This document shows positions 19,993 to 31,431 of a stretch of 64,000 nt of DNA, in pieces (within the stretch, counting starts at the first letter, position 1; the number at the start of each line of letters is the position of its first letter). Below the pieces are notes generated by a model. That model ran no database searches, had not been told where the DNA came from, and saw only the letters and a list, made by a program, of their open reading frames with translations. The position numbers were made by a program, and so were the translations under genes. This DNA is from Plectosphaerella cucumerina (lineage: Eukaryota; Ascomycota; Sordariomycetes; Glomerellales; Plectosphaerellaceae), in the NCBI GenBank assembly GCA_020746995.1, contig JAGPXD010000002.1:3224001-3288000 (forward strand), written 5' to 3'.

Positions 19993-20371
19993 CGTGCTTG
20001 TCGTGGCCTTGGCGTAGAACCAGCAGGATTTTGGTGAAGAAGTTGATTGAGGATGAGAAGGAGGGGAAGGGGCCCAATGGTGTTCTTTGGGTCAGCGGAA
20101 GATGGATTGATTTGGCGAGGCCTTCTTTGTTGACGAAAGTATGGTGAGGGGGTGGGTTTGTGGAGGAGTTCTGGACTCTACCTGGAGAGGAAAGGGTGAA
20201 TTTATAGTTTGGGAAGAGTAAACAGATCTGCAGGCTTTCAGGATGGCAGGAGGGAACCTGCTTTGATAACTCGAAAGCAGGAGGTGTAAGTGAATTCACT
20301 GCAAAGAAAGACCGAAACTTGGCGCCTGCCTTGGAGCCGTAAACAAGGGGCAACTTCCAGAGGCCCTTGCC
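19993..20371. other. Intergenic, coiled-coil gene promoter / DUF7730 gene 3' end
   Basis: 379 bp on the 5' side of the coiled-coil gene. Nothing specific is recognised. Confidence 0.45.
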
Positions 20372-21622
20372 TCAGTCTGTACATCCGCGGAAACAACCCG
20401 GGCAGCAAACATCCTCGTACAACATCCTCCTTTCCTCCGCATCCCGAAGGGCCCTTGGCGAACCCTTCATGACCCAGAACCCCAGGCCCGGACGGCCGCG
20501 TTCTTCCTCCAAAGCACCAGACGGATACCATACCCTCGCCCCATAGAGTCCATCTCTCGCCAACATCATCTTGTACTTTTCTTTTGACATGCCATCGTCA
20601 GCATTGAGCAGCTTGTCGAAGATAGGGAACTCCATCGCCGCCGAAAAGTGCCGAAGGCGCGGAAGTTTCCCGGCGAGCAGCCTCAGAGGCTCGAGAAACT
20701 CAGTCTTCAGGTCATCGAATTTGTGGAGCACGCCAATGCCGGCGAAGCCATAGAAGAGGCCGTTTTCGAAGTGGATATGGAGACGTGTGAGGTTAGGGAA
20801 TGCATTTGGGAAGAGGTCGATGAAGTTGCGGAAGCGCTGGCGCTCGCTCAACTCGTCCGCCGTTGGATTCTCCTGGGTGATGGAATAGTGTTCGAAGAGA
20901 CGGAAGCTGGCGAAGAGCTCGAGAGAGGTAACATGATGGATCATCGGGCTGATGACTCGCGGCGTGCCAGGAACGATTTGTGCGACTACAGCATGAAGAA
21001 GCCGGTGCGTGTTGATGATGAAGGTGTTGGTGGAGTAGAGCATGTGAACGAGGTCGAGATATCTAACATGAGGTCAGTCCAGGTTCGCCCTTCAATCCGG
21101 ACGATACACCCACCCTTGCTTGCAGGACAGGAGGAAGCCCAAAGCCTCGAGCGTGTGATACTCGGGTTCGCTACGAGCATGAGATCCGCACCGCCCTTCG
21201 CCATGCAGGCAATAGTCCCCATGCTTAGCGAGCACCTCGCTGCCCTCGTCGAGGACGGTTCTCTCGCAAACGACCCCCCGCCACGCCATGATCTTGGCCT
21301 CGGCGAGACGGTTCCGGCTCCACGTCTTCTGCCGCTTCTTCATCTCATCACTGCGATTGTCGTAGCGCTTGTACCTCTCCCGCTCGAGGCCTCGCACCGG
21401 CACGGGAAGGAGGTTGATGTGAATGAAGTGGCCGGTGAATGCGGAGGCCAGGATCTGGGTGTAAATCTCGACCGGCAGCTGAAACAAACGGCATTGCTGC
21501 TGCGTGGGCGGGCCCAGCTCAATCGCGGGTGGCAGGAAGGGCAAAGAACCGTCAAACTCGCTCACGGGCGTGTCATCAGGAAGGAAGCGTCTCTGCTTGA
21601 CGATGTGAAAGAGGCGACGCAT
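20372..21622 (-). CDS. DUF7730-like fungal protein
   Basis: Exons 21622-21114 and 21062-20372 give 399 aa; the 51-bp intron (GTGGGT donor, CATGTTAG acceptor) joins SCKQG to YLDLVHMLYSTNTF. The opening CRLFQLPVEIYTQIL and the later LLSCKQ...LYSTNTF pattern are those of the large fungal DUF7730 family, which has an F-box-like N-terminus and no established function. A later block (FPNLTRLHIHF, LPRLRHFS) resembles the leucine-rich measuring segments of such proteins. No signal peptide. The start is 183 bp downstream of the stop of the second HET gene, on the same strand. Confidence 0.75.
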
Positions 21623-21805
21623 CTTGGGGGACGGGATGTGTTGGGGTTGAGATGGGAGTTGGAGGTGAGGGACGAAGAAGCAACGCTATCGGGTGGTGGC
21701 ATCGACCCTTGAACACACCCCTGACCTCGACCCCTCCCTGAACTCAGCTCCTTACAGGGGACCACTCCCGCGATCACACCCAGCTCAGCTCACCAACTGT
21801 CACAG

Positions 21806-24313
21806 CTACACTATCCGAACATCCATCTCTGGGCTCCCATGAAAGACCTGATCCTTCAGGATGCGCAACCCCACGCGCCGATACGCCCCCGGAATGTCGC
21901 TCGACTTCCTCAGCATGAGGGCCGCCGCGCCGACCCCCCGCATTCCATGGTCGCAGCCAGATGTTAGCCTGAACAGGATGAGCGGCTCCTTTATCGGTGG
22001 TGGTGCCATGTCTCGGACATGCCTGCAAGGTCAGCAAACGCACACCCGACTTCAAAAGACAGCCACTTACTCTCTCTCCTCCTCGGTCAACCCATCATCG
22101 GCAGGCCTTATCACATCTCCAGGCTGCCTCTCGTCAAAGAAAGCAGAAGCCTCATCTGGGGTGTCGAACCCCTTGACCCTCTGCAGCGTCTCCATCCCGC
22201 TCTCGACCTTGTTGGTGCCCCTCCACTGCCACTCTTGCTCCGGCACAGTAATGTCGAAACATACCTCGACATCCTGCTTCGACCGCGAACACTCCGGATC
22301 ATCCCAGTCATCGTGACTGATCTTGATCAGCGGCTGTTCCCACTCATCCTCAACGCTATCCCTGACTTTCCAGAACCGAAAGGCAACCGCCCGACCTCGA
22401 AGCGTTAGCTCGCCCCCAGCGATATCCCCGTACGGATCGTCCCCTGCCGGCGTCGTCACCGCTGAGACGACCTCAAACTCGACCTTTCCAGCATACTCTC
22501 CCGCCATGTATCTCATCCGCCCCATCCTCGCCGCCCACGAGAACGACGGCGCCAGCTCCCCCAGCCCAGGCCTCTGCTTGTTCGTCCTCACCGCGATCTG
22601 GCCATCACCACCCCTCGGCGCCAACGGCACCCACATCAACCCCCTCCTCATCTGCTCCTTCCACATCCCTCCCACATACGTCCACCCCGGCCTCGCCGCC
22701 TGGAACACTCTCGCCAATGACCCCAGCGCTGGCAGCACGTCGTCGCGGTGCGTGAATGCCGTCCGGGAGTACAGCTCCACGAGCATCTCCCAAGCCTGCA
22801 TCAGTCTTGCATCGGCCCGAACAGCGAGGGGCTCCGGCGCTGCCCGTCCCGAACCCCGGCCGTGCTCGCTCGCCACGGCGTCGCGCAGTCGCGAAGCCCG
22901 GAATCGCTCAGCGTCCGTCAGCGTTTCCTGCATCATTAGGCTCACGAGGGCCTTCACGCCCCGTCCGCCCAGCGCCTTCATCCCCGAGCACTCGCACCGG
23001 TAGCCGGAGTTGCATTCAAGCACGACTTCGTAGCGTTTTAGGTGCAGCACTCGCCGGGACATGAGGCGCTCTTGGAAGCACCAACCGCGCAGTTGCAACG
23101 GATTGAGATACTTCTCGTCAAGGTCGTTGGCGCGGAGGAGCCAGGGGTGATCGGGGGTGTCGCCGTAGTGGGGGAGGCGGTCATTGCAGCGGGTGATGTC
23201 GTACTGGCGCACCGTGAAGCGGAAGTGGCGGTCGTTGTCGTCGGCAGCCGTGATGCCGGTCTCGGTGAAGCGGGGGAAGAGGAAGCCATGGGCGCTGGCG
23301 GCGGCGTCGGTGGCCGAGATGGTCACATAGGCCGACTCGTAGATTACGCCCATCTTGGCCGCTTCGCGCTGCCAGTCGTCGCCATCGTCCTGTACGATGC
23401 AGAGAGAGTCGATCCAGACGTGTTGCATGAAGAGGCCGCGGGCGACGGTGCATGCGTCGCGGAAGGAGGGTGGGAGGTCCGCCCAGGCGAACGAGACGAT
23501 CCCGTCTGTGGCCTCGGCGGCGTCAACATCCTCTTTAAGAAGGCGCTTCAGAGGTTCCTTGCCCCAGCAGTGAGAGAGTGCCGCGTACTCGGCGTCAGCT
23601 GGCGCCTTGATGATCCTGACTGGCTGCCCGTCCTCAGCGGGGATCTCAACCAGCCGGTTCGGCCGGGCAGGGTTCGGCGAAGGGCGACATTCGTGGTGGC
23701 TGAAGATGCACTCATTGATGGACATGGTAATCTCCTCAAGGCAGGCTGGGTCCATCGCGTTGCCGAACCTCCGACGGCCACGTCTCTTCGACGACGGGAA
23801 TCCACAGGCTGTCGATGGCTCGCCGTCGCTGGGGAAGATCTCTAGGTATGCTGACGGTTCCAAGGCGAACATGGCCACTGACGCTGGTAGGAACTTGAGC
23901 CTGATGTCCTCCTCCTCAGTCCGAGGTCCGAGCATGTGCAAGACCTGGTCGAGTACAGCACATCGCTTGCATCCTTCTGCCGCCGCCTTCCGAATCTCCT
24001 TCGGCGTCGAGCTGTGGTTCCAAAACGCATACCTCTCCGAGAAAGTCGTTGGCGCCCCGGAACGGGTGGTGCTCTTGATGTCGAAGTTGCTGCACGACGG
24101 ACACACCTTGCCGCTTGTCCACTCGGTGATCTTGGGCTGGTTTGGCGACCGGTTGATGCCTGAGAGCCAGTTGCCCAGAACGATGGTTTCTGATGCATAG
24201 TTCCCAGACCTCTGCATCTCCCAGCTCCTCATGTTGTTTTCGTCCTCGCAACCCCCATCAGGTTCTGGAGAGGGGGGGTCGGGCGGGGATAATCTTCCGA
24301 AAAACCCCTCCAT
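21806..24313 (-). CDS. HET-domain protein
   Basis: Exons 24313-22071 and 22022-21806 (48-bp intron, GTAAGT, GCTGAC, TTGCAG) give 819 aa. The frame is open to an ATG at 24490, but MEGFFGRL at 24313 is the likelier start because the extra 59 residues look like 5' UTR. A CxxC at CPSC and a later GCKRC precede the HET domain, which runs from about residue 242 (YAALSHCWG) through VWIDSLCIVQDD, KMGVIYESAYVTISAT and HGFLFPR to near 390 with GWCFQERLMSRRVLH. The tail APPP-to-LRILKD after the last intron is the usual end of such proteins. Predicted role is vegetative incompatibility or cell death; no partner gene such as NLR or PFD kinase is evident nearby. Confidence 0.9.
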
Positions 24314-24893
24314 AGTCGCAGCGGCACGCTTCGCGTAGTCTGTCCTGTTGAAGAAGTCTGTGATGAGTGTCACTCGTCCTGTACCAGTCGCCGAGTGTTT
24401 CCAGACAGGCTTGATATGTATCTGCGTCAAGACGATTGAAATGAGCAGGTACCGTCTTGATCGTTGTCGGTCGAGGATGTCAAGCATCACAACAACTGCC
24501 TTCTGAAGATGGGCCAGCTACAGGGGTAGCAGAGGGAGCCCGCGAGGCACACTCACCCACCACAGGCGAGGCACCCTCGGCGGCAAAGGGTGTCTTCGGG
24601 CGGGACGGGCCTTGTCGCTAGCCAATGAAACAGACGAGGATCTTCAGCTGCAGCAGCCACAAACGCGTGACGCTGATCTTGGCTCGAATCAAGCTGTATC
24701 AGGAAATCAACTGGTGATGGGGATCAGGTGGAGCGGCAAAGGCGGCGACGGTTGCTTTCTACGAAGAGCATTTGGATACTATCGCGTTGTCCGCATTGCT
24801 TTGGTGTTCACATCGCTGCTGGAACCATCACCCAGGTCCCTGTCGAACCCCTGGCCTCCGCGGCATGCCCGACAGTAAAAGCCCCTACGCCCG
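24314..24893. other. Intergenic, HET gene promoter
   Basis: 580 bp upstream of the HET gene and downstream of the amine oxidase. No coding or RNA feature is convincing. Confidence 0.5.
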
Positions 24894-26334
24894 CTACGAA
24901 CGTTGCTTGCAGCTCTCCAACTTCTCAATAACCTCCTTCGCACCCCTGTCGCCCGCGCGTACCGCCCCCTCCAGATATCCCTTCCATTCAAACGCCGTCT
25001 CCGTTCCCACAAAGTGCACATGCCCAAATGGCTCGCGCAGTGAAAGGCCCGCGTCGCTTGTCAAGATCCCCGGCGGCATCACCGGCGATGGCGCACCCCG
25101 TGCCCAAGGGTCCTTCGTCCACTCTTTCTCAAGAACCTGCACAGGCTCAGGGACCTCATCGACAAACTCGCCAAATGCCCTGCGGAACTGGACCAGCACC
25201 GCCTCCCGCCGTTCACCCGCGTGGAGTCGCGACCACTGTCGCCCGGGCTCACCAACGTGGGAGCAGGTGATGCTATTCTGCCCGCCGGCCGACGTGTCGC
25301 GTGTGAAGGCGATGGGACCCTCGGACGTGAAGAAGCCTGTGAGGTTGGCGTCGCGCCACCACGGCTCGTCGAAGATGAGGATCGTCTTGGAGTAGTAGCC
25401 CAGCACCGTCGCGTTGCTGAGCTTCTGCTTCGCCGCAGGCAGGGCAGGCTCAAAGTCGACAAGATGGTACAGTGCCGTGGGCGCCGAGAAGATGACCTTT
25501 TGCGTGTTGCATGTGACGTTGTTGCCCGTATGGATGGCGACGCCTTCGTCTGTCTGCACGATGCGCGTTACGGGCGAAGAGAGGTGGACTTCCAGATCAG
25601 CGGCCATGCCGTCCGCGATAGTCTGGAAACCCTGTGCGGCGCGGAGGTACTGAGCGCCGTCCTTGAGGTCCGACGTGATATTGCCCAGGCCGCCGCCGCT
25701 CTTGAGGTAGTCCAGGAAGAAGAGGGCGCTGACTTCGCCCGATTCAACGCCCAGGATGGCACGGGAAATGACGTTGACGAGACGGTTGGTGAGTTCGCTG
25801 GACTTCCAGATCTTGTCGGCGAACTCAAAGGCCGTCATGGAGTCGAGCCAGTCGGCCCCTGGAGTGAGGTGGGAGGCCTGAATATTAACGAGCGATACGA
25901 GGAGGTCGAGGAGGAGGGAGATGTCGATGAACTCTGCTTGTTCTTCCTCGGTCAACTGCCAAAATTAGCTGACTACTTGGACTTGGCGAAGGGGGACTGA
26001 CGGATGGTAAGCTGCCATGGGGACCCGAGGAGATGCCCGAAGCATCTTCTTCGAGCGATAGTCCTTGAACAGGCTGCTTGACCAGGTCTATGCCGTACTC
26101 GAGAGCTAGCTCATAGATCTTTGACTGGCTGCTGTCGTTGATCCAAGCGGCGCCAAGTTCACAAGCTGCGTCTTCGGACCCATTCACCGACACTGAGGCG
26201 GACAGGACCTTGCCTCCGGGCCTATTCATGGCTTCCACGACGACATATGACAGACCAGCATCTCGAATCTGGCTTGCTGCCCGAAGGCCGCTCAGTCCAG
26301 CGCCAACGATCACGACTTGCGGTGTGAAGAGCAT
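24894..26334 (-). CDS. Flavin-containing amine oxidase
   Basis: Exons 26334-26002 and 25955-24894 (46-bp intron, GTCAGT donor, TTGGCAG acceptor) give 464 aa. The start at 26334 places the dinucleotide-binding motif VVIVGAGLSGL at residues 7-17, followed by VVVEAMNRPGGK. The C-terminal FAD/substrate part has VHFVGTETAFEWKGYLEGAVRAG near residue 430. Such enzymes oxidise amines or N-acetylpolyamines to aldehydes with release of H2O2. The covalent-flavin Cys pentapeptide of mammalian MAO is not seen, so FAD is probably bound non-covalently. Not preceded by a signal peptide. First of four flavoenzyme genes within 12 kb. Confidence 0.9.
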
Positions 26335-27091
26335 GATGTGATGAATGGTGAGGTATTGTTGAGTGAGGTGGTCTGGACGAATGGCGAGCCAACGAACTCT
26401 TATGTTATTTAGTCCATGCTGCACCAACAACAGCGAAGACGCCACGCATCCCTCAGGTATCCTGATCAGGGAAATGGAACTGCAGCTAGAGAAGCTGGTC
26501 GACTCTGGCTGCAGGTCTCAACTTTTGCAGCATCACTCAACTACGCCCTTGCGTGCGAGAACGCCAAGTTTCCTTCTTCGGCATCAATTCTGTCCATACA
26601 TATCAAGAGCCTCATGGAGATATCCGGCTGTGAAACCACCCAACGAGAACAATCGTCACCGGTGCCATGACTGGGCGAGAAATCTGCTGCTGTGCCCCAG
26701 TTGCACAGTCAGAACCCACACCCACAGCACGCGTGAATAGGGGCTACAGTCATCGCCACTGATGTTCGGGCTGTCACAAAACGGCTTCAGAAGAGGGTGT
26801 GCGTCAGCTAGCTCTGCGTCAGAGCAGTATTGCCTCAAAGGATCCTGATCCTGTACGTTCACGTATTTCCGTTGCACGCGGCAGTATTGATCTGGCTGAA
26901 ACTACATGAATAAAGTGTCGCGCTCTGCCTATGATGCGATGGCTACCTACCTTCCTTGTACCCACTGTCGTCATGCAGACTGCTGCAGAAATGGAACGAA
27001 AAACCCCCGAGGAGCGACTGTAAGTGTGGGCCCATGTGCCTCAGTGGCTCAAAGTGACTTCGCAGGTCTTTTTTCAAGTCCATCCGGAATC
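26335..27091. other. Intergenic, amine oxidase promoter
   Basis: 757 bp between two same-strand flavoprotein genes; short random frames only, nothing recognised. Confidence 0.5.
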
Positions 27092-28705
27092 TCAGGCAAA
27101 AGCAACCTTTGGGCCTCCGGGCAGGAGCTTCGTAAAGACACCTTTGGGATCATACTTCTTCAGAATGCTCTTGAGCCTCCTGACGTTCTCCTGGCCATAC
27201 CCGGGGAACATGTCATCTACCTGGGTGTCGTCGCCGCTGGGGTAAACGTAGGGACCCCGTTCGAATCCCTCGGCTGCGAGGTTCTTGGTGATCTGCTCGT
27301 TGAGTGTCTTGTGCGTCTCGAGCATGATGGCATCGTCCACGGGGTTGGTCCAGCTGGGGCTTTCAACAAGCCAGAGGGAAGGAGCCGAGTCCCCGTTGAG
27401 GCCCAGTGGGTTTCCCCCATTGTCGTTGCTCGCGCTGATGAGGCGTCTGGTGATGGGCATGGTGCTGACGGCACTGAAGAATCCATCATAGGCGGCCAGA
27501 TGCTCGACCGCGGCGAAGTAGGTGTCCACGACGATTTCCATCGCTCTGGGAACTGCAGGGACTGACATCATGTGGAAGATCTTTCGCTGGCCGCGATCCC
27601 CAGCGTAGTCGAAGCCGTTGAACCAGGATCCCATGGACCTCTGAGTCAAGTTTCCAGTCACAGGGGCCATGACCGGAGCCGAAAAGTTCTGCAGGCCGGG
27701 AGGAGCGGGGTCCTGTCCGTTGTTGAAGATGAAAGCATCGTAGAACCTATCGTTACTGGCAGCGGGGAACCAGTAGATCTGGCCCTCAACAGACGCCGTG
27801 GGGTAGGCATCAGCATGGTGGGCGAATTCGACCATGCTCTGGATGTACCGAGACTGGATGTCTGCAGTTCCGTAGGATACCTGACCAACATAGACGTTGG
27901 GCACGTTGTATGTCTTCAGCTTCACCTCTGTGACGATGCAGAAGTTGTTGCCGCCGCCCCTCAAGGCCCAGAATAGGTCTGAGTTGCGAGTCAGACTGGC
28001 TGTAGTGATGGTTCCATCTGCCAAGACACACTAAGCATGCGTCAGCGTTTGTACTCGGAAGCAGGGTGGTTTGTGAACTCACTTGGATAGAATCCACAGA
28101 CGTGGTGACGGTACCAAACTCGTAGCTGAAAAAGCCAATGCCCCCGCCCAGTACCGTACCAATGACACCGACGTCACCCATGCGGATGCCGTTGGTCGTG
28201 ACGTTGTATCTATCGAGGTACTCGAAGAGTCTCGGCCACTTGACTCCCGCACCAACAGACACGAGGGCGGAGTCATCCGAGATCTGAAGTTTGGTGAAGT
28301 TGGTGTTGGCCACGAGGATGCCTTCGGGCCCGATGTTGGCTGTCGTGGGCCGGGGCATGGCACCTCCTCCACGGACGGCAAACTTGATCTTGTTCTGGGA
28401 GAAAGTGCGGACGGCAAAAGATGTCATCTCAGGAGTAGACGGGGCGAAGATGCAGGCAGGTCCGAGGTATGACGTGGTCGACCACCCATCTGGACGGAGT
28501 GTGAGTTGGAGCTGGACCTAGACATCTCATCGCACTTACATTCGTTTTCGAACTTGTAACGAGGGGACCCAGGAGAAAAGACAGCGTCGGGATAGGCTCT
28601 CTGGAGGATGCGGCATCCCTTCTCTGCCTGGCCGGCTGCCGTTGCGGAGCTTGCGGCAACCATGGCCACGCAGAGCGCCACAGAAAGAAGAGCCTGGAGT
28701 TGCAT
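27092..28705 (-). CDS. Secreted FAD-linked oxidoreductase (BBE/FAD_binding_4), atypical flavin site
   Basis: Exons 28705-28540, 28489-28083 and 28030-27092 (introns 50 and 52 bp) give 503 aa. A signal peptide covers about residues 1-22 (MQLQALLSVALCVAMVAASS). The FAD_binding_4 domain follows: FENEYGWSTTSYLGPACIF, FAVRGGGAMPRP, VGAGVKW, GVIGTVLGGGIGFFS. The BBE segment is at the C-terminus (YGQENVRRLKSILKKYDPKGVF). In most relatives the flavin is attached to the histidine of a GGH motif; here that position is alanine (GGGAMP) and no second-site cysteine is evident in GTVLGGG. It may bind FAD non-covalently or be altered in activity. An in-frame ATG at 28720 is possible. Confidence 0.9.
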
Positions 28706-29721
28706 GGTTGTTGGTTTCAAGATTCTGATCGTTGTAGTCTATAGGTTTGAATGATTTGTGCTGAACAAGATTGAAGCAGAGTCATCGAGAGAACAGCTGG
28801 CTTACTCTTATATTCGAGTAATGGACCGGCATGCCCGGAAGCTTCGGCTACCTGTCAATGAAAGCAAAATCTTCTTCTGCATCGCATCTGGCTCGCTTAC
28901 CAACTTCCTCGTCAGTCCAGCCATGCGAGAAATGGATCTGGGGCTATGTTGGATCAGTGAGGGCCGATCACCAAGGTGTCTAGTCAATCTCCAATGCCCG
29001 GACAAATACAGTCTCCGGAGACGGGCCAAAGACTGAGCCCGAAGAGGGTTGTCAATGCATATGTGACGACGGTCTGGAAGATGGAAGTCAACAAGGGCCG
29101 GCAAGAGCGGACGCTCGGAGCATCAGGCATGGTCAATAAACGACGGATGAACCATGTCGGGTTGTATCTCGTCCAGTGGGATTTAGATGAGTTCGTCGTA
29201 TCTCGCTTTGGATATCTGGCAAAGATCGTTGCGAATCCGATTCCCGAAATGTAGACAAATGGCGGACCCCATGGAACCATGGGCGGACCTGGAAGTCTCC
29301 TGAGCATGGGTCCAGCCGGAGAAATACCTTCAACACAGTCAGTCCGGAGCACAAGACACGGATTGGATGATGACACATCGGTCCTCTCGAAATTACGCTT
29401 CCGCCATGTAGTTTTCACCCCGCAACTCTCCTGGCCAGAAGGGCTCGAGAAATCATACGTGTGAAGCATCTTAGGTCCCCGTGGCTCCATTGCTACAGCA
29501 AGCTGGGTACACCGCCCACAAGCCAGAGACACAAAGGGTACCCAGATTCATGGTATCATTGAATGGTTACTCGACCAACTGGGAGAAAAGACAAGGTTTT
29601 GGCACAAAACAAGCTGCGTTGATGAGCGAGAAGATCGGCTGCGTGCCAAGTCCAATGACGGAATGCTGTTCTGGACTAGATCTAGGCCGATTCAGTTCCG
29701 CCTCAACATCCAAAGCCGGTT
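28706..29721. other. Intergenic, BBE gene promoter to tRNA-Lys
   Basis: 1.0 kb with no protein gene. TTATATTCG near 28808 could serve as a TATA-like element about 100 bp upstream of the minus-strand gene's start. Nothing else recognised. Confidence 0.45.
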
Positions 29722-29805
29722 GCCCGGCTAGCTCAATCGGTAGAGCGTGAGACTCTTAACGGAGATCACATCTCAAGGTTGTGGGTTCGACCCCCACGTC
29801 GGGCT
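29722..29805 (+). tRNA. tRNA-Lys(CTT), intron-containing
   Basis: Acceptor stem GCCCGGC pairs with GTCGGGC at 29798-29804. The D-arm (TAGCTCAATCGGTAGAGC) and T-arm (GTGGG-TTCGACC-CCCAC) are canonical. Anticodon stem TGAGA (29748-29752) pairs with TCTCA (29771-29775). Anticodon CTT is at 29755-29757, followed after one base by an intron of about 11 nt (about 29759-29769). The pairing is complete, so it should be functional. Confidence 0.93.
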
Positions 29806-30069
29806 CAATTCCTGACGTCTCCTCGAAAGAGGATTCAGACGATTACATTTTTGCTTCTCTTTTGCTAGACATTGTCGTGGGGTAAACAGAGGGCAGCCTA
29901 CCTTACAGCTACAGCATTGGATTTCCGCCTCCAAGCATACGTTCCCAGCTCGAAGCCACGCATCTTCGAATCGTACAAGAGATGTGGCAGCCGTAGGTAC
30001 TGAATGAAAGACACAAGGTCACGAGGTTCTTCGTCTATTCAGCTCTCTTTCATTGTGGTATCTACTCAC

Positions 30070-31431
30070 TCATTTCATGGCATTACTGTTCGACCGAGAC
30101 ATGCTCTGTGTCTGCCAGCGAACCATTTCGATGTCCTCGTCATCCCGCCCAGCCCTCCCGTCCTGGCCATCGTCGTATTCTACTTTGACCTCGCGGGTAC
30201 GTGTGATTCCTGCCTTCCCTGACGCCCCCGGTCCGAAAGGCAAAATACCATGGTCGCTGTGGTCGCTGCTGGCGTCCATGGCCCCGTACTCGAGACCGCT
30301 GTCGTTGGCTGTCATGTTGTTGTGGAACTTGCTCATGTCGTCGGACTTGATGTATTGATTGGCGTGATAGGAGGCTTCTTTGCGCGAGCTCCGTAGGTTC
30401 TTCACGAGGACGCGGAAGGATGGGATCGAGGCGGCCATGATGGTGGCATTGGGTTCGGCCTGGCACCATATCCAAAAGATGGCCATGTACCAGGGGTCTG
30501 TGGGTGTCAGCGGTGAGCGGGCTGGTACCAGAGGGAGACTCACAATTGGGACGCATGATGTCGAGAAGCAGAATGGACCAGACGCCTTTCATGATGCCTG
30601 CGATGCCGGCGCTGGAAGCAGTCGATGTCAGTGTGATGGATGACGAACGACTTGGGATGTACCTACAAGATGCCAATGCTCATGGCAGTGGCAACGCCAA
30701 GCTTCTCGTGCCTCTTCATGTTCAATCCCATGATGATCTTCCAGCTGTTTTGGGGTTAGCTATCAACTCGACTTGTGCATGGTGCCAACTTACGGCAAAA
30801 GGGCGAGAGCAAAGTCGGAAAAGGCCGAATAGACTGCCATCCCCTGATCAGCAAACATAGAAAACAGAACACATTCTGTAAACTTACATCCACCAAACAA
30901 TCCCAGAGCAATAGCCGACTCGACCGGCCAGCACGACACAGGCAGGAAAGGCGTCTCGTCGATCACCGCGCCGCACGTTCTCCGCCACGTAAGAATGATG
31001 TGCACGACAAACTGGATATTCATGCTGACGACTAGGAACCAGATGAGATACACCTGCCACCCGGTAGATATTCGCAGCAGGGTGACAGCGAAGGACGTCT
31101 TTGTCAGCCCGAGGGCGATCTTGTGGAAGTTGTCGGCGATGAAGATGTACGTGCTGATCTCCGGAGTGACCAGCATCGACCGCCCGAATCCGAGGCTGAG
31201 CATCTTGGTTGCCAAGGCGTGCGAGATGACGTTGGAGACCCAGCCGGCCACGAGGAGGTAGTCATCGAGCCACATCATGTAGCGAGTGTGAAGGGTCTTG
31301 CAGTAGAGCCGGAGACCGAGGAAGAGCGTCGCGATGGCGAGCATGGTGTAGATGCTGGCGTCGACGGTCGGCGAAGGATCCGGATGCTCGATCAGCATCG
31401 CCGGAGGGATGACTTGGGTCGCGTCTCCCAT
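30070..31431 (-). CDS. PTH11/rhodopsin-like seven-transmembrane protein
   Basis: Five exons, 31431-30888, 30833-30794, 30744-30667, 30611-30544 and 30497-30070, with introns of 54, 49, 55 and 46 bp, give 385 aa. The fungal rhodopsin-domain pattern is clear: RLYCKTLHTRYMMWLDDYLL, W...C in the extracellular loop region (CGAVIDETPFLPVSCWP), FYSAFSDFALALLPW and the PWYMAIFWIWCQAEPNATIMAASIP end of the membrane part. About seven hydrophobic helices lie in residues 25-285, then a Ser/Asp-rich cytoplasmic tail of about 100 aa. PTH11-class proteins act as surface-sensing receptors at the plasma membrane in plant pathogens; no CFEM domain is present here. Start chosen at 31431, the last ATG before the membrane part; 31512 is possible. 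Confidence 0.88.
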
